NCBI GenBank assembly: GCA_963777625.1
Contig: CAVZRO010000021.1
Coordinates: 1 to 64,000, forward strand
Source of the DNA: DATDIC01 sp963777625
Lineage (GTDB): Bacteria; Pseudomonadota; Alphaproteobacteria; Acetobacterales; Acetobacteraceae
Length of the DNA stretch: 64,000 nucleotides
Reading direction: 5' to 3'
Shown here: positions 18,919-27,588 of the stretch, in pieces
Position numbering within the stretch: position 1 is the stretch's first letter
How the letters are laid out: every line of letters starts with the position of its first letter
Translations under genes and position numbers: made by a program
Notes under the pieces: model-generated
What the model was told of the DNA's origin: nothing
The model's database searches: none
Seen by the model: the letters and a program-made list of their open reading frames with translations, nothing else

Positions 18919-20113
18919 AATTCGCCTCCGACGCGCCGCTGTGTTGCCGGGGCTTTTTGCGGGTTCCGTTCTTCCGCAACAGAAATTCGCGCCCCAGCTT
19001 CACCATCGCGACACCGTCATATTCCACGATATCGGCGGTGGCATATGTCTCGTGCCACGCGTCGGGAATGAAGCTGCCGGTCCCCACCACGTCGATCGGC
19101 GCCCTGGCGTCAGCCATGACGCGGCATTTGTCCACGCCGAACCCGGATGAAACCACGATCCGCACCCGAGGGTAGCCATCGGCGTCGAGCATCTCGCGCG
19201 TCCGCCAGATCGCCGCGGCCGATACCCCGGTGCCGACCAGGAATCGCAGCTCCGTTTCGCTGCGATATCGCCGGATTGCGCCGGGTGCGTGGCGCTCCAG
19301 GACCGCGTAGCTCTCCGCCGGATCAAGGCCCTCCAGAAACCGTCCGCCATGCGTATCCAGCCGGATGGACAGTTTGCCGCTCGCGGCAAGCTCCGGAAAC
19401 CGCGCGCACACGGCCAGCGTGTCGGTGATCTCACGGCCGAAATAATCCACCAGCACCGTCATGGGCGTGTCGGGGAAAGTTTCGCGGAACATCTCGGCCG
19501 CGCGAACGGTGGACCCCGCGTAGCCGATCAGCGAATGCGGCATGGTGCCGGAGCCGCGCTCGGCGCCGAACCAGTGCGCCGTGCCATCATTTGCGTTGCC
19601 GACGAAACCTTTCGCACCTTCCTGTTTCGCCGCCTCGCTGCCGACCGCGGCGGCATAGGCCATCATGTCCTGCATTTCGGCCCCGGCGCAGTGGCGCGCC
19701 TCCATCGCCAGGAACGCGACATCCGGCAGCACGACACACATCTGATAGGCATTGTGCGCGGCGACGCAGCAAGGCCCGAGCTTCTGCAAGAAGATCGTCT
19801 CCAGGTCGGACAGCTCCGCCAGCGACCCGGTCAGGTAGATGATCGGCTCGCCGGCCCCGACCCAGCTTCCTTCGGGGAAAACGGTGTCGATGTCGAACGT
19901 CGTGCCGCGGATCGCCGCGACCTGCAGCAGCCATTTGATCATCAGCCGCGGCGCCGAGATCACCGGCCGGCGCAGGAACACCGCATAGGTCACCTGCTTG
20001 TCACCGAAGCGCGCGACCACCTCCTGTGTGCGATTGAAGTAGCTGTCGGTCCGCGCGGCGATATCGGCGACAAGGTCCCCGCACCGACGCCCGCCGCTGA
20101 CCTCGTCCGCCAT
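18905..20113 (-). CDS. Nicotinate phosphoribosyltransferase-like protein
   Basis: Protein of 402 aa resembling nicotinate phosphoribosyltransferase (COG1488), which makes nicotinate mononucleotide from nicotinate and PRPP for NAD salvage. Supporting segments are ARTDSYFNRTQEV near the N-terminus, YLTGSLAELSDLET, GTMPHSLIGYAGSTVRA, the SIRLDTHGG strand and the late phosphate-binding strand IVVSSGFGVDK with VVGTGSFIP. ATG 20113 starts a sensible N-terminus; the frame is open upstream only because it runs into the hairpin array. Its 3' end overlaps the convergent OmpA-like gene. Substrate specificity cannot be fixed from sequence alone. Confidence 0.75.
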   Translation of the reverse strand: MADEVSGGRRCGDLVADIAARTDSYFNRTQEVVARFGDKQVTYAVFLRRPVISAPRLMIKWLLQVAAIRGTTFDIDTVFPEGSWVGAGEPIIYLTGSLAELSDLETIFLQKLGPCCVAAHNAYQMCVVLPDVAFLAMEARHCAGAEMQDMMAYAAAVGSEAAKQEGAKGFVGNANDGTAHWFGAERGSGTMPHSLIGYAGSTVRAAEMFRETFPDTPMTVLVDYFGREITDTLAVCARFPELAASGKLSIRLDTHGGRFLEGLDPAESYAVLERHAPGAIRRYRSETELRFLVGTGVSAAAIWRTREMLDADGYPRVRIVVSSGFGVDKCRVMADARAPIDVVGTGSFIPDAWHETYATADIVEYDGVAMVKLGREFLLRKNGTRKKPRQHSGASEANSKTP

Positions 20114-20137
20114 CAGGACAATGGGGTGGAGCAAGAA

Positions 20138-20382
20138 AGGCCCGGGGCTCCGCCCCGAACCCCGGCAGGGGCTCTGCCCCTGCACCCCGGCAAAGGCTGT
20201 GCCTTTGCAATCCAACCGTTTGGGTTCGGTGTGGGGTGGGCGCCTACCTCGCTTTTACCAGCAGCGTCATAGGCGCCCACCCCACACCGAACCCAAGTGA
20301 AGGGTTCCAAGGGCAATGCCCTTGGCGGGAGTCCAGAGGGCAGCGCCCTCTGGCGGGGTCCAGGGGCGGAGCCCCGGGCCTG
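20138..20382. repeat. Symmetric array of six short hairpins around a 26-bp inverted repeat
   Basis: A perfect 26-bp inverted repeat (20220-20245 and 20271-20296) with a 25-nt loop is flanked by three small hairpins on each side. Left: 20145-20157, 20166-20182, 20191-20207. Right: 20307-20325, 20333-20353, 20363-20375. All have the core GGC-NNN-GCC or its extension with a 3-nt loop. It lies between two genes transcribed on the minus strand and could act as a terminator or be a MITE-like repeat. Open frames across it are artefacts. Confidence 0.85.
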
Positions 20383-20421
20383 CCTTCGCTTCACCTGATA
20401 GCCCTGGCCCGCCATTGTCGC

Positions 20422-21810
20422 CTATTGCGCGGCGATCGCCGGTACCGTCGGGTGCCGTCGTTGCTTCAGCTCCTCGGCCACCAGGAAGGCCAGCTCCAGC
20501 GACTGCTCCGCGTTCAGCCGCGGGTCGCAGAAGGTTTCATACCGTTCCGACAGGTCGGCCTCGGTCAGCCGGTGTGCGCCGCCGATGCACTCGGTCACGT
20601 CCTGCCCGGTCATCTCCACGTGCACGCCGCCGGCCCAGGTGCCCTCCGCGGCGTGGATGTCGAAGAACCCGCGCACCTCCGACAGGATGGCATCGAAGCT
20701 GCGGGTCTTGAGATTGGTCGCCGTCGAGACCGTGTTGCCGTGCATCGGATCGCAGATCCACACCACCTTGCGGCCGGCACGTTCGACCGCGCGGACCAGC
20801 GGCGGCAGCCGCGCAGCAATCTTGTCGGCGCCCATGCGGCTGATCAGCGTGATGCGGCCAGCTTCATTGGCAGGGTTCAGCGTATCGAGGATGCGCACCA
20901 GATCGTCCGGCTCCAGGCTGGGTCCGGCCTTCATGCCGATCGGGTTCTTCACGCCGCGCAGGAACTCCACATGCGCGCCATCGGCCTGCCGGGTGCGATC
21001 GCCGATCCACAGGAAATGCGCCGAGCAGCCGTACCAGTCCCCGCTGGTGGAATCGACCCGGGTCAGCGCCTGCTCGTACGGCAGCAGCAGCGCCTCGTGC
21101 GCGACATAGAAATCGGTCTCGCGCAAGTCGCGCGTGGTCTCGCTGGTCATGCCGCAGGCGGTCATGAAGGACAGCGTCTCGTCGATGCGATGCGCCAGAT
21201 CGCGGTAACGCTCCGCCAGCGGCGAGCGCTCCACGAAACCCAGGTTCCACCGGTGCACCTCGTGCAGGTCGGCATAGCCGCCGGACGCGAAGGCGCGCAG
21301 CAGGTTGAGCTTGCTGGCGGCCTGGAAATAGCCAAGCTCCATGCGCGCGGGGTCCGGCGTGCGCGCTTCGGCGGTGAAGTCCGGCCCGTTGATGATGTCG
21401 CCGCGATAGCTGGGCAGCGCGACGCCGCCCTGGGTCTCGGTGTCGGAGCTGCGCGGCTTGGCGTACTGCCCCGCCATGCGCCCCATCTTCACCACCGGCA
21501 AGGAGGCGCCGAAGGTCAGCACCACCGCCATCTGCAGCAGCACGCGGAAACTGTCGCGCAGCACATTGGCGGTGAAATCGGTGTAGCTTTCCGCGCAGTC
21601 GCCGCCGAGCAGCACCAGGCTCCTGCCCTCTGCCACGTTCGCCAGCGCCGCCTTCAGCCGCCGCGCCTCGCCGGCAAAGACCAGCGGCGGATAGCGGCGC
21701 AGCTTGCGCTCGACCGCGTCCAGCGCCGCCGCGTCGGGATAGGCGGGGGCCTGCCGGATCGGGCGCTGGCGCCAGGATTCGGGGGTCCAGGATTGGGCGA
21801 TAGCGGTCAT
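20422..21810 (-). CDS. Class II DAHP synthase (3-deoxy-7-phosphoheptulonate synthase)
   Basis: First enzyme of the shikimate pathway, condensing phosphoenolpyruvate and erythrose 4-phosphate. At 462 aa it has the usual class II (plant-type) length. Signature segments are the N-terminal WTPESWRQRPIRQAPAYPD, GGDCAESYTDF (metal-binding Cys), KMGRMAGQYAKPRSSDTE, GMKAGPSLEPDDL, WICDPMHGNT and the late HVEMTGQDVTECIGG. ATG 21810 begins MTAIAQSW. Its first 30 codons have two decayed relatives at 22.9 and 25.2 kb. It is a stand-alone gene with a hairpin array downstream. Confidence 0.93.
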   Translation of the reverse strand: MTAIAQSWTPESWRQRPIRQAPAYPDAAALDAVERKLRRYPPLVFAGEARRLKAALANVAEGRSLVLLGGDCAESYTDFTANVLRDSFRVLLQMAVVLTFGASLPVVKMGRMAGQYAKPRSSDTETQGGVALPSYRGDIINGPDFTAEARTPDPARMELGYFQAASKLNLLRAFASGGYADLHEVHRWNLGFVERSPLAERYRDLAHRIDETLSFMTACGMTSETTRDLRETDFYVAHEALLLPYEQALTRVDSTSGDWYGCSAHFLWIGDRTRQADGAHVEFLRGVKNPIGMKAGPSLEPDDLVRILDTLNPANEAGRITLISRMGADKIAARLPPLVRAVERAGRKVVWICDPMHGNTVSTATNLKTRSFDAILSEVRGFFDIHAAEGTWAGGVHVEMTGQDVTECIGGAHRLTEADLSERYETFCDPRLNAEQSLELAFLVAEELKQRRHPTVPAIAAQ

Positions 21811-21989
21811 GGCATGCTCCCGGGCGCGCCATAGGGGCGGCCCGGGTGGAGTTATGACGGTATTTGGGCGACCGCGCTACTTGGGGACAGCGGCCGGGAC
21901 TATTGCGGGCCGGTGGCGAGCACCGCCGGATACCCATATGCGGATGATACCCTCTTGCGCCGGGCACGAAGAGAGAGGGAGGATCGAGA

Positions 21990-22265
21990 ATGGTGGAATT
22001 ACTGGTGAAATTGCCGGACGAGCTGGCGCAGCGCGCGAAAAGTGCCGGCCTGCTCTCTGATGACGCTATCCGGCAACTGCTGGAAGATGCGATGCGCCGG
22101 CAGGCCGGGCGTGCACTGCTGGACGTTGCAGCGCGCCTTCAGGATGCCGGAGTGCCGCCCATGACGGACGAGGAAGTTCTCGCGGAGGTCAAGGCGGTGC
22201 GTGCCGAACGCCGCGCCCGCGATGCCGCCAGGGGCAATGTGGAGGGCAATGCGGGCGGTTCTTGA
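21990..22265 (+). CDS. Antitoxin-like protein of a VapBC-type pair
   Basis: Small protein of 91 aa beginning MVELLVKLPDELAQRAKSAGLLSDDAIRQLLEDAM, which reads like a short ribbon-helix-helix-type N-terminus followed by a charged, helical tail. Such tails bind and neutralise the toxin. It overlaps the following PIN-domain gene by 17 bp, the classic toxin-antitoxin arrangement. GGAGGATCGAGA upstream supplies the ribosome-binding site. The family name is not certain; identity as antitoxin rests mainly on position. Confidence 0.72.
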   Translation: MVELLVKLPDELAQRAKSAGLLSDDAIRQLLEDAMRRQAGRALLDVAARLQDAGVPPMTDEEVLAEVKAVRAERRARDAARGNVEGNAGGS

Positions 22266-22665
22266 TACGAACGTCGTCGTCTCGGGACTGATCTGGGGCG
22301 GCAAACCCTTCGCGCTGCTGCGGATTGGGGCGGAAGGCGATCTTGAGCTCGCGACTTCGCCGGTACTGATCGCGGAGTTGGCGGTGGTATTGGCACGCGA
22401 GAATTTCGCGGGACGGCTCAAGGAAAGCCGCCGTTCCATGGAGGAGGCAGTCTCGTTTCATGCCAGACTTGCCATCACGGTGACGCCGGCCAGCGTGCCC
22501 CGAGTTGTTACAGATGATCCCGACGATGATCACGTTGTCGCGGCGGCCGTTGCGGCTGGAGCCGACCTCATTATTTCCGGCGATCGTCATCTGTTGGCTC
22601 TTGGGGGCTATCAGGGCATCCGCATCGTCACCCCGGCCGAAGCACTTGCGATCATCGCCCCATGA
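22249..22665 (+). CDS. PIN-domain toxin (VapC-like, COG1569 type)
   Basis: PIN-domain ribonuclease of 138 aa. The conserved acidic residues are seen in AVLDTNVVVSGL (first Asp), LIAELAVVL (Glu), TDDPDDDHVVAAAVAAGAD and LIISGDRHLL (late Asp pair). These residues coordinate the metal ions used to cut RNA. The form LDTNVVVSGL...DDHVVAAA is typical of the COG1569 'putative toxin-antitoxin system toxin component, PIN family'. ATG 22249 overlaps the antitoxin gene; ATG 22237 in the same frame is an alternative start. Confidence 0.85.
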   Translation: MRAVLDTNVVVSGLIWGGKPFALLRIGAEGDLELATSPVLIAELAVVLARENFAGRLKESRRSMEEAVSFHARLAITVTPASVPRVVTDDPDDDHVVAAAVAAGADLIISGDRHLLALGGYQGIRIVTPAEALAIIAP

Positions 22666-22674
22666 GTTATGGGC

Positions 22675-22966
22675 CATCCGCCTCGATTTAGCCCTGCACA
22701 ACAGCATCGGGCGAGTCGCGGCGAGCGCGGCCAGGTAGCCGAGGATAGGGTCGCGGAATTGGAAACGGCCGCCGTATCGGGCGCGCCCCTCGCGTTGCAC
22801 GATCGGAATGTGCCGAGCACGTAGTCGGCGGTATCGCGATACAGGCCGTAGGGGTGAAAGAACAGTGCGTCGACTGCGTCAACGCCGCCGCGTCGGGATA
22901 GGTCGGCGCCCGCCGGATCGGGCGGTCGCGCCAGGACCCAGGCGTCCACGGAGTGCTGGGTGTCAC
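22675..22966 (-). pseudogene. Chimeric remnant: DAHP synthase 5' end fused to R-M methylase 3' end (copy 1)
   Basis: From GTG 22966 the sequence reads TPSTPWTPGSWRDRPIRRAPTYPDAAAL, a diverged copy of the first 30 codons of the DAHP synthase gene at 21810. It passes directly into DAVDALFFHPYGLYRDTADYVLGTF and, after a frameshift, VQREGRARYGGRFQFRD and ILGYLAALAA. The latter is the C-terminal tail typical of Eco57I-like restriction-modification methylases. At least two frameshifts remain. A related copy lies at 25027-25252 with the same junction. Confidence 0.7.
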
Positions 22967-23368
22967 CGGCTCTGCTCCCGGCCGCCGATCAATGGCGATC
23001 CGGGGCGGGGCTATGCCCGAATTTTGAGTGTGCTGGCGATTAGGCTGGGGTGCGGCGTCGAGCACAGTATTCGGTCGCCCCCAAACCGACCTTCTGGCTG
23101 GCAATAAATCTGAAGACTGGCCGACCCCAAAGCCGCCTTCTTCCTTGACGGAACGGATTGGGTACGGTTTCGTCATCTAAGTTGAAAGCGTCGTGGGGGC
23201 CCTATCATACGCCTATTCCACAAGCTGCATTCAAAGCATCTAGCGCTGCGCTCACAGGCATGTAGCGGACCAGCATCGAGCGTACGCCCGCGGATTGGCG
23301 CAACGTCCACGGCGACTTTTTTGAATATGAATGGGCCACCTCGGCGGAGCCATCTCCGCCCCACCCTG

Positions 23369-24355
23369 ATGAGGTGCATCGCCATGTTAGTGTGCTTGGC
23401 GACGTCTGAGATTAGCGTCCGAGCGGCGGTCACGGATATTGATCTCAGTGCCCCCAACAAGCTGCAGGAGTGCGACTTTGAGCAAGGGGAGACACTATCT
23501 GTCGCAAAGGATGTCATACTACGCTGCTCCGACCTTCGTATGGGGAACAGCTCTGAGATTGTTTTGAATGGCAATCAGATGATCATCAGCGTGGTAGGCG
23601 ACCTGATCGTTGATGGTACGTCCCGTGTTTCATCATTTCGAGCGGATCAGCCCACAAACTCTTCACCTCCACCCAAACCATCAACCCCGCCTAAGCCCCC
23701 CCAATACAATCCGGGGCCCGACACGGGTGGGTGCGGCCAGGGGTGCGACGGTGCGCAGGGGTATCGGGGGATATCAGGTAACGCCGGCCAGAAGGGTGTC
23801 GCCGGCGAAAATGCCCGTTCATTTATCCTGACCATTTCCGGACGGGCTAAAGGCCACATGCTAATTGATGATTTTGGACAGGGCGGCGGCCCAGGTGGAC
23901 CGGGAGGAGACGGCGGGCCTGGGGGAGATGGTCAGCAAGGAGGAATCGCCACCCCGAACTACGTTAACTTACCCTTTGGGACGAAGTTTGCGGCTGGATG
24001 TAGAGGAGGACCGGGCACTGGTGGACGGGGAGGTCAAGGAGGCCAAGGGGGCCCGGGTGGCCTCGGGGGAGTTGGCGGCAACGGCGGAAATGTCATCGTT
24101 GCTGTACTCCATCCATCGCCCGACTTTAATGTGAGCGTTACGGCGAAAGGCGGCGCTGGCGGTCAAAGTGGACAGGGAGGCAATCCTGGGCCGCCCGGAA
24201 AACCTGGCTTTGGGGGCCGCGGTGCGACTGGTTGCGGAGGTCGCGAAAGCGAGAGAACGGGAAGTCCCGGCGCACTAGGCCTACCCGCTCCCCGCGTCCA
24301 GCCAACGGGCGAATATGGGATAGATGGCACGGTGACGTTAAGTATCCCCAAATGA
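23369..24355 (+). CDS. Secreted glycine-rich collagen-like protein
   Basis: Protein of about 328 aa. The N-terminus MRCIAMLVCLATSEISVRA looks like a signal peptide with cleavage near AVTD. A 75-residue beta-rich domain (LSVAKDVILRC, EIVLNGNQMIISVVGDLIVDG) is followed by a Pro-rich spacer (PPPKPSTPPKPP) and then long Gly-X-Y-like runs, for example GGPGGPGGDGGPGGDGQQGG and GGRGGQGGQGGPGGLGG, interrupted by short strands such as FILTISGRAKG and NVIVAVLHPS. Gly-X-Y repeats suggest a surface collagen-like or PE-PGRS-like fibre. Base composition is visibly lower in GC than the neighbours. The start is uncertain, with no good ribosome-binding site; ATG 23327 would add 14 residues. Flanking chimeric remnants suggest recent rearrangement. 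Confidence 0.6.
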   Translation: MRCIAMLVCLATSEISVRAAVTDIDLSAPNKLQECDFEQGETLSVAKDVILRCSDLRMGNSSEIVLNGNQMIISVVGDLIVDGTSRVSSFRADQPTNSSPPPKPSTPPKPPQYNPGPDTGGCGQGCDGAQGYRGISGNAGQKGVAGENARSFILTISGRAKGHMLIDDFGQGGGPGGPGGDGGPGGDGQQGGIATPNYVNLPFGTKFAAGCRGGPGTGGRGGQGGQGGPGGLGGVGGNGGNVIVAVLHPSPDFNVSVTAKGGAGGQSGQGGNPGPPGKPGFGGRGATGCGGRESERTGSPGALGLPAPRVQPTGEYGIDGTVTLSIPK

Positions 24356-24390
24356 GTTCAGAATTATGAGGTACATCAGCTTCACCAATC

Positions 24391-24912
24391 ATGAACTTCA
24401 TACTGCTACATACCCAGGAAGTATTCTTCTACATAACAGTGTTGATAGGATGCATCGTGGCACAAGCATTCTCATTGTGGAAGGATTACTCGGGAACCAA
24501 AGAGTTTCTCCACAGAATATATCCGACGTGGAGTGATGCTGCCCTAGTTAGAGCGGATTTTGTGCTGGTCACGGTGATTGGATCCATAATCGGGATGGTT
24601 CTCTTTGCGCCTACTGATTATCGGCAAGCGTTATTTGCAGGGATCGGGTGGTTGGCGGCGATCCAGGGTCTCAGTCGTTCCGCCACGAAGACCGCGCTCG
24701 ATGGACCGCAGCCAGATTCCGTCCCCGACCCCACCCTCTGCCGTCATCAAGTAAGTTATCCGAAGGAGGCAGGCGCGACCCGCTTGCGGTTCGTGCCGCG
24801 GCACACACCGGCTTCCCGGCTGGCCGCCAGACAGTTTGTCCGTGATCGCCTCTCCCAAATTCAGTTGAAACGCCTCTACTCCGCCGGGACCCGCTGCAAG
24901 TCACGCGAATAA
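24391..24912 (+). CDS. Small membrane protein, unknown function
   Basis: Predicted 173-aa protein with three hydrophobic helices in its first 105 residues (FFYITVLIGCIVAQAF, VLVTVIGSIIGMVLF and ALFAGIGWLAAIQGL). After about residue 105 the sequence becomes basic and irregular and may be out of the native frame. It is lower in GC than its surroundings, like the collagen-like gene 35 bp upstream, and the two probably arrived together and may be co-transcribed. I do not recognise a family. Confidence 0.4.
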   Translation: MNFILLHTQEVFFYITVLIGCIVAQAFSLWKDYSGTKEFLHRIYPTWSDAALVRADFVLVTVIGSIIGMVLFAPTDYRQALFAGIGWLAAIQGLSRSATKTALDGPQPDSVPDPTLCRHQVSYPKEAGATRLRFVPRHTPASRLAARQFVRDRLSQIQLKRLYSAGTRCKSRE

Positions 24913-25026
24913 TCGATGCCCACCGAAGCGTCAGCCTCGAACGGGCTGTTCAGCCCCAGCGGCACAGCTGGCGGAGGCAGGTGCGGGTGTCCGCCGCGCT
25001 CACCGTGCCGTCGTTCGCCCACGATC

Positions 25027-25252
25027 CTATGATGCGTCGCGGGAGCGGAAACGGCCGCCGTATCGGGCACTCCTCGCGTTGCACGATCGGGAAGGTGCTG
25101 AGCACGTAGTCGGCGGTATCGCGATCCAGGCCGTAGAGGAGGAAGAATAGTGCGTCGACCGCGTCCAGCGCCGTCGCGTCGGGATAGGTCGGCGCCTGCC
25201 GGATCGGGCGCTGGCGCCAGGATTCGGGGGTCCACGGAGTGCTGGGTGTCAT
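25027..25252 (-). pseudogene. Chimeric remnant: DAHP synthase 5' end fused to R-M methylase 3' end (copy 2)
   Basis: ATG 25252 starts MTPSTPWTPESWRQRPIRQAPTYPD, nearly identical to the DAHP synthase N-terminus, then at ALDAV switches to DALFFLLYGLDRDTADYVLSTFPIVQREE. One frameshift later SARYGGRFRSRD appears, then a stop. The second part is the tail of an Eco57I-like methylase. The junction is identical in copy 1, so an already fused sequence was duplicated, or one copy derives from the other. Same strand as copy 1, about 2.3 kb apart. Confidence 0.7.
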
Positions 25253-25444
25253 CGGCTCTGCTCCCGGCCGCCGATCAATGGCGGTCCAGGGCCGTTATGG
25301 CGGGATTTCGTCCCGCGCGCCAGGGAAGGGAAAGTTGGGGCAGTGCCCAATCCTGCTAAGCCTGCACACCGCACCGGCGTGGCGCAGGCGTACGGGAGTG
25401 CGTAGTTTGCCGGCGGCTCTGGGGACGGGAAACGGAGACACCGC

Positions 25445-26326
25445 ATGGACATCATGCCCGGGTTCACTCTCACCGATATCGAGACGAGCGGTGCGCGCAT
25501 CCGCCTCCGACATGGCGGCAACGGACCGCCGCTGCTGCTGCTGCACGGCAATCCGCTGACGCATGTTGCCTGGCACAAAGTGGCACCAAGCCTCGCCGAA
25601 CAGTTCCACGTCGTGGCCGCGGACCTGCGCGGCTACGGCGACAGCTCCGCGCCGCCGGAGCAACCCGATCACTCCAACTACTCGTTCCGCGCCATGGCGC
25701 AGGACCAGGTGGAGGTGATGCGGGCGCTGGGCTACGAGCGGTTTCATGTCGCCGGCCATGACCGCGGCGGGCGGACGGCGCATCGGATGTGCCTGGATCA
25801 CCCGGACAAGGTGATTCGGGCCGCGATCATCGACATCGTGCCGACGCTCGATATGTGGGCAGCGATGGACAAGGAGGGCGCGATCGGCGGCTGGCACTGG
25901 CCGTTCATGGCGCAGCCTTACGATTTCCCCGAACGCATGCTGGGCGGCGTGCCGGCCGACTGGTTCATGCGCAAGAAGCTGCTGAAACTGACCGCCAGCC
26001 TCGACCACATCCCCGCGGCAATCTGGGACGAGTATGTCCGCTGCTTCAACGAAAAGACCATACGCGGGTCGTGTGCCGATTATCGCGCGGCGGCCACGAT
26101 CGATTGCGAGCTGGACAGGGCGGACCTCGACCGCAAACTGCGGCTGCCGCTGCTGGTGCTATGGGGAAACCGTAGTAGCGTGGGAAAGCGCTTCGCCGAC
26201 CCGCTCGGCATCTGGCGGCAACGGGCGGAGGACGTGCGCGGAGAAGCACTGCCAAGCGGGCACTATGTGAACGAAGAAGCACCCGAGCAGATGCTCGACT
26301 GGTTCCGGCGGTTCTTCACGGAATAG
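25445..26326 (+). CDS. Haloacetate (fluoroacetate) dehalogenase-like hydrolase
   Basis: Alpha/beta-hydrolase of 293 aa. The oxyanion motif HGNP (residue 37), the strand VVAADLRGYGDSS and the nucleophile elbow GHDRGGRTAHRMCLDHP place it with haloacetate dehalogenases: the nucleophile is Asp of HDRG and the two Arg of DRGGR bind the substrate carboxylate. The late catalytic His is in LPSGHYVNEEAPE. These features are characteristic of enzymes cleaving C-F or C-Cl bonds of haloacetates, though related epoxide hydrolases exist. ATG 25445 is used. It is a single gene, with the degraded chimeric copy upstream and an IS481 transposase downstream. Confidence 0.85.
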   Translation: MDIMPGFTLTDIETSGARIRLRHGGNGPPLLLLHGNPLTHVAWHKVAPSLAEQFHVVAADLRGYGDSSAPPEQPDHSNYSFRAMAQDQVEVMRALGYERFHVAGHDRGGRTAHRMCLDHPDKVIRAAIIDIVPTLDMWAAMDKEGAIGGWHWPFMAQPYDFPERMLGGVPADWFMRKKLLKLTASLDHIPAAIWDEYVRCFNEKTIRGSCADYRAAATIDCELDRADLDRKLRLPLLVLWGNRSSVGKRFADPLGIWRQRAEDVRGEALPSGHYVNEEAPEQMLDWFRRFFTE

Positions 26327-26456
26327 GCCTTTTGTTCCTGTAGTTATATAATATCAGCCGTCGCGAGGCTGCAGCGGAATCCGGCCAGCAATTTTCGCTT
26401 TCACGCAACGGACGCGCGGCGCGGCAGTCGGCGCACCGGCTTGGGCCGGACGCGGC

Positions 26457-27398
26457 CTAGCTGTCGAATCCAAGAACGTTGTTCAGTTTGGCGAAGGGGG
26501 TCATGTGTTTGATGCCGCTGTGGGTCCGTATGGTGTTGTAGGTCTTCAGCCATGGTTCGAGCGTTTCGATCCGCTCGGCCGAGGTGGTGTAGGCTTGCAC
26601 ATAGGCCCATTCGCGCAGGCTGGTTTGGATGAAGCGTTCGGCTTTGCCGTTGGTGCGCGGGGTGTAGGGCCGGGTTCGCTTATGGCGGATGCCCTGCTCT
26701 GCCAACAGGTCGCGGAAGGCGAAGCTTTTATAGGCCGATCCGTTGTCGGTCATGATCCGCTCGACGCTGACGCCGAAGCCCTTGAACCAGGCCAGTGCGC
26801 GACGGGTGAAAGCGACGGCGCTCTCGGCTTTCTCGTTGGCCAGGACCTCGCTGTAGGCCAGGCGGCAGGCATCGTCGATGGCGACGTGGAGATATTCCCA
26901 GCCGGTGCCGCGCTTGTTGCTTTGGCCGGTGCGATCACCGGTGATGCGGTGGCCGACGCCGTCGATGCGGCCGAGTTTCTTGATGTCGATGTGGATGAGT
27001 TCGCCGGGTTTCTCGCGCTCATAGCGCACGATCTCTGGCCTGGTTTCGAGCGCGCTGAGCCTTCCAAGACCGAGCCGGCGTAACACCACGCCAACGGTCG
27101 AGCGCGGCAGACCAAGCTCACGCGCGATCTGCGGACCGGTGCGCCGTTGGCGGCGCAGGCGCTCGATCGCGGCCATGGTGTCGGCGTCGGTGCGGCGGCA
27201 TCGGACGGGCGCCGAACTACGGTCCCGCAGGGCAAGTTCGCCGCCCGCCCGATGCCGTGCCAGCCAACGAAACGCTTGTCGAAGGGAGAGACCGGCGGCA
27301 GCGGCCGCATCTCCCACCCGCCACCCATCGGTGCGGACGCGTTGCACCAGCAAGGCTCGACCTTGCGGCGTCAGGCGCGCATTCTTGTGCAGGTTCAT
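26457..27398 (-). CDS. IS481-family transposase
   Basis: Transposase of 313 aa. The N-terminal half has two helix-turn-helix segments (WRVGDAAAAAGLSLRQAFRWLARH and TGPQIARELGLPRSTVGVVLRRLG, each here quoted only in part). The integrase-core catalytic domain has HIDIKKLGRI, the second Asp in RIMTDNGSAYKS and the Glu in RTNGKAERFIQ, followed by EWAY and the typical YNTIRTHSGI end. The coding sequence is intact. I could not find convincing terminal inverted repeats on either side, so element borders are not given. Confidence 0.88.
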   Translation of the reverse strand: MNLHKNARLTPQGRALLVQRVRTDGWRVGDAAAAAGLSLRQAFRWLARHRAGGELALRDRSSAPVRCRRTDADTMAAIERLRRQRRTGPQIARELGLPRSTVGVVLRRLGLGRLSALETRPEIVRYEREKPGELIHIDIKKLGRIDGVGHRITGDRTGQSNKRGTGWEYLHVAIDDACRLAYSEVLANEKAESAVAFTRRALAWFKGFGVSVERIMTDNGSAYKSFAFRDLLAEQGIRHKRTRPYTPRTNGKAERFIQTSLREWAYVQAYTTSAERIETLEPWLKTYNTIRTHSGIKHMTPFAKLNNVLGFDS

Positions 27399-27491
27399 CC
27401 GGGGCTCCCTGGGCGTGCGGTTGAAGGTCTGGCAACCACAGCTTCACCCCTTCACCCCGGGTGAACAACCTTCATAGCTTCGACACCTAGC

Positions 27492-27516
27492 GCGGTTTCA
27501 CTTCAGGTGAAACCGC
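27492..27516. terminator. Perfect 10-bp hairpin downstream of leuB
   Basis: GCGGTTTCAC and its reverse complement enclose the loop TTCAG. It lies 73 bp beyond the leuB stop, and there is no T-run on either strand, so it may be a terminator or part of the neighbouring IS481 end. Confidence 0.35.
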
Positions 27517-27588
27517 CCCATCTCGTATCTCGCGAGCAATTTCATCAGCCTACGATCGCTCCGCGATTCCAGTCAGGCCGATCTTGCG

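Noticed and set aside
20236..21834. Long plus-strand frame of 532 codons
   Set aside because: It lies opposite the DAHP synthase gene and the hairpin array; composition is Arg/His/Pro rich with no family resemblance.
26327..26456. Terminal inverted repeats for the IS481 element
   Set aside because: Only a TGTTC start is shared with the right side; too short to call.
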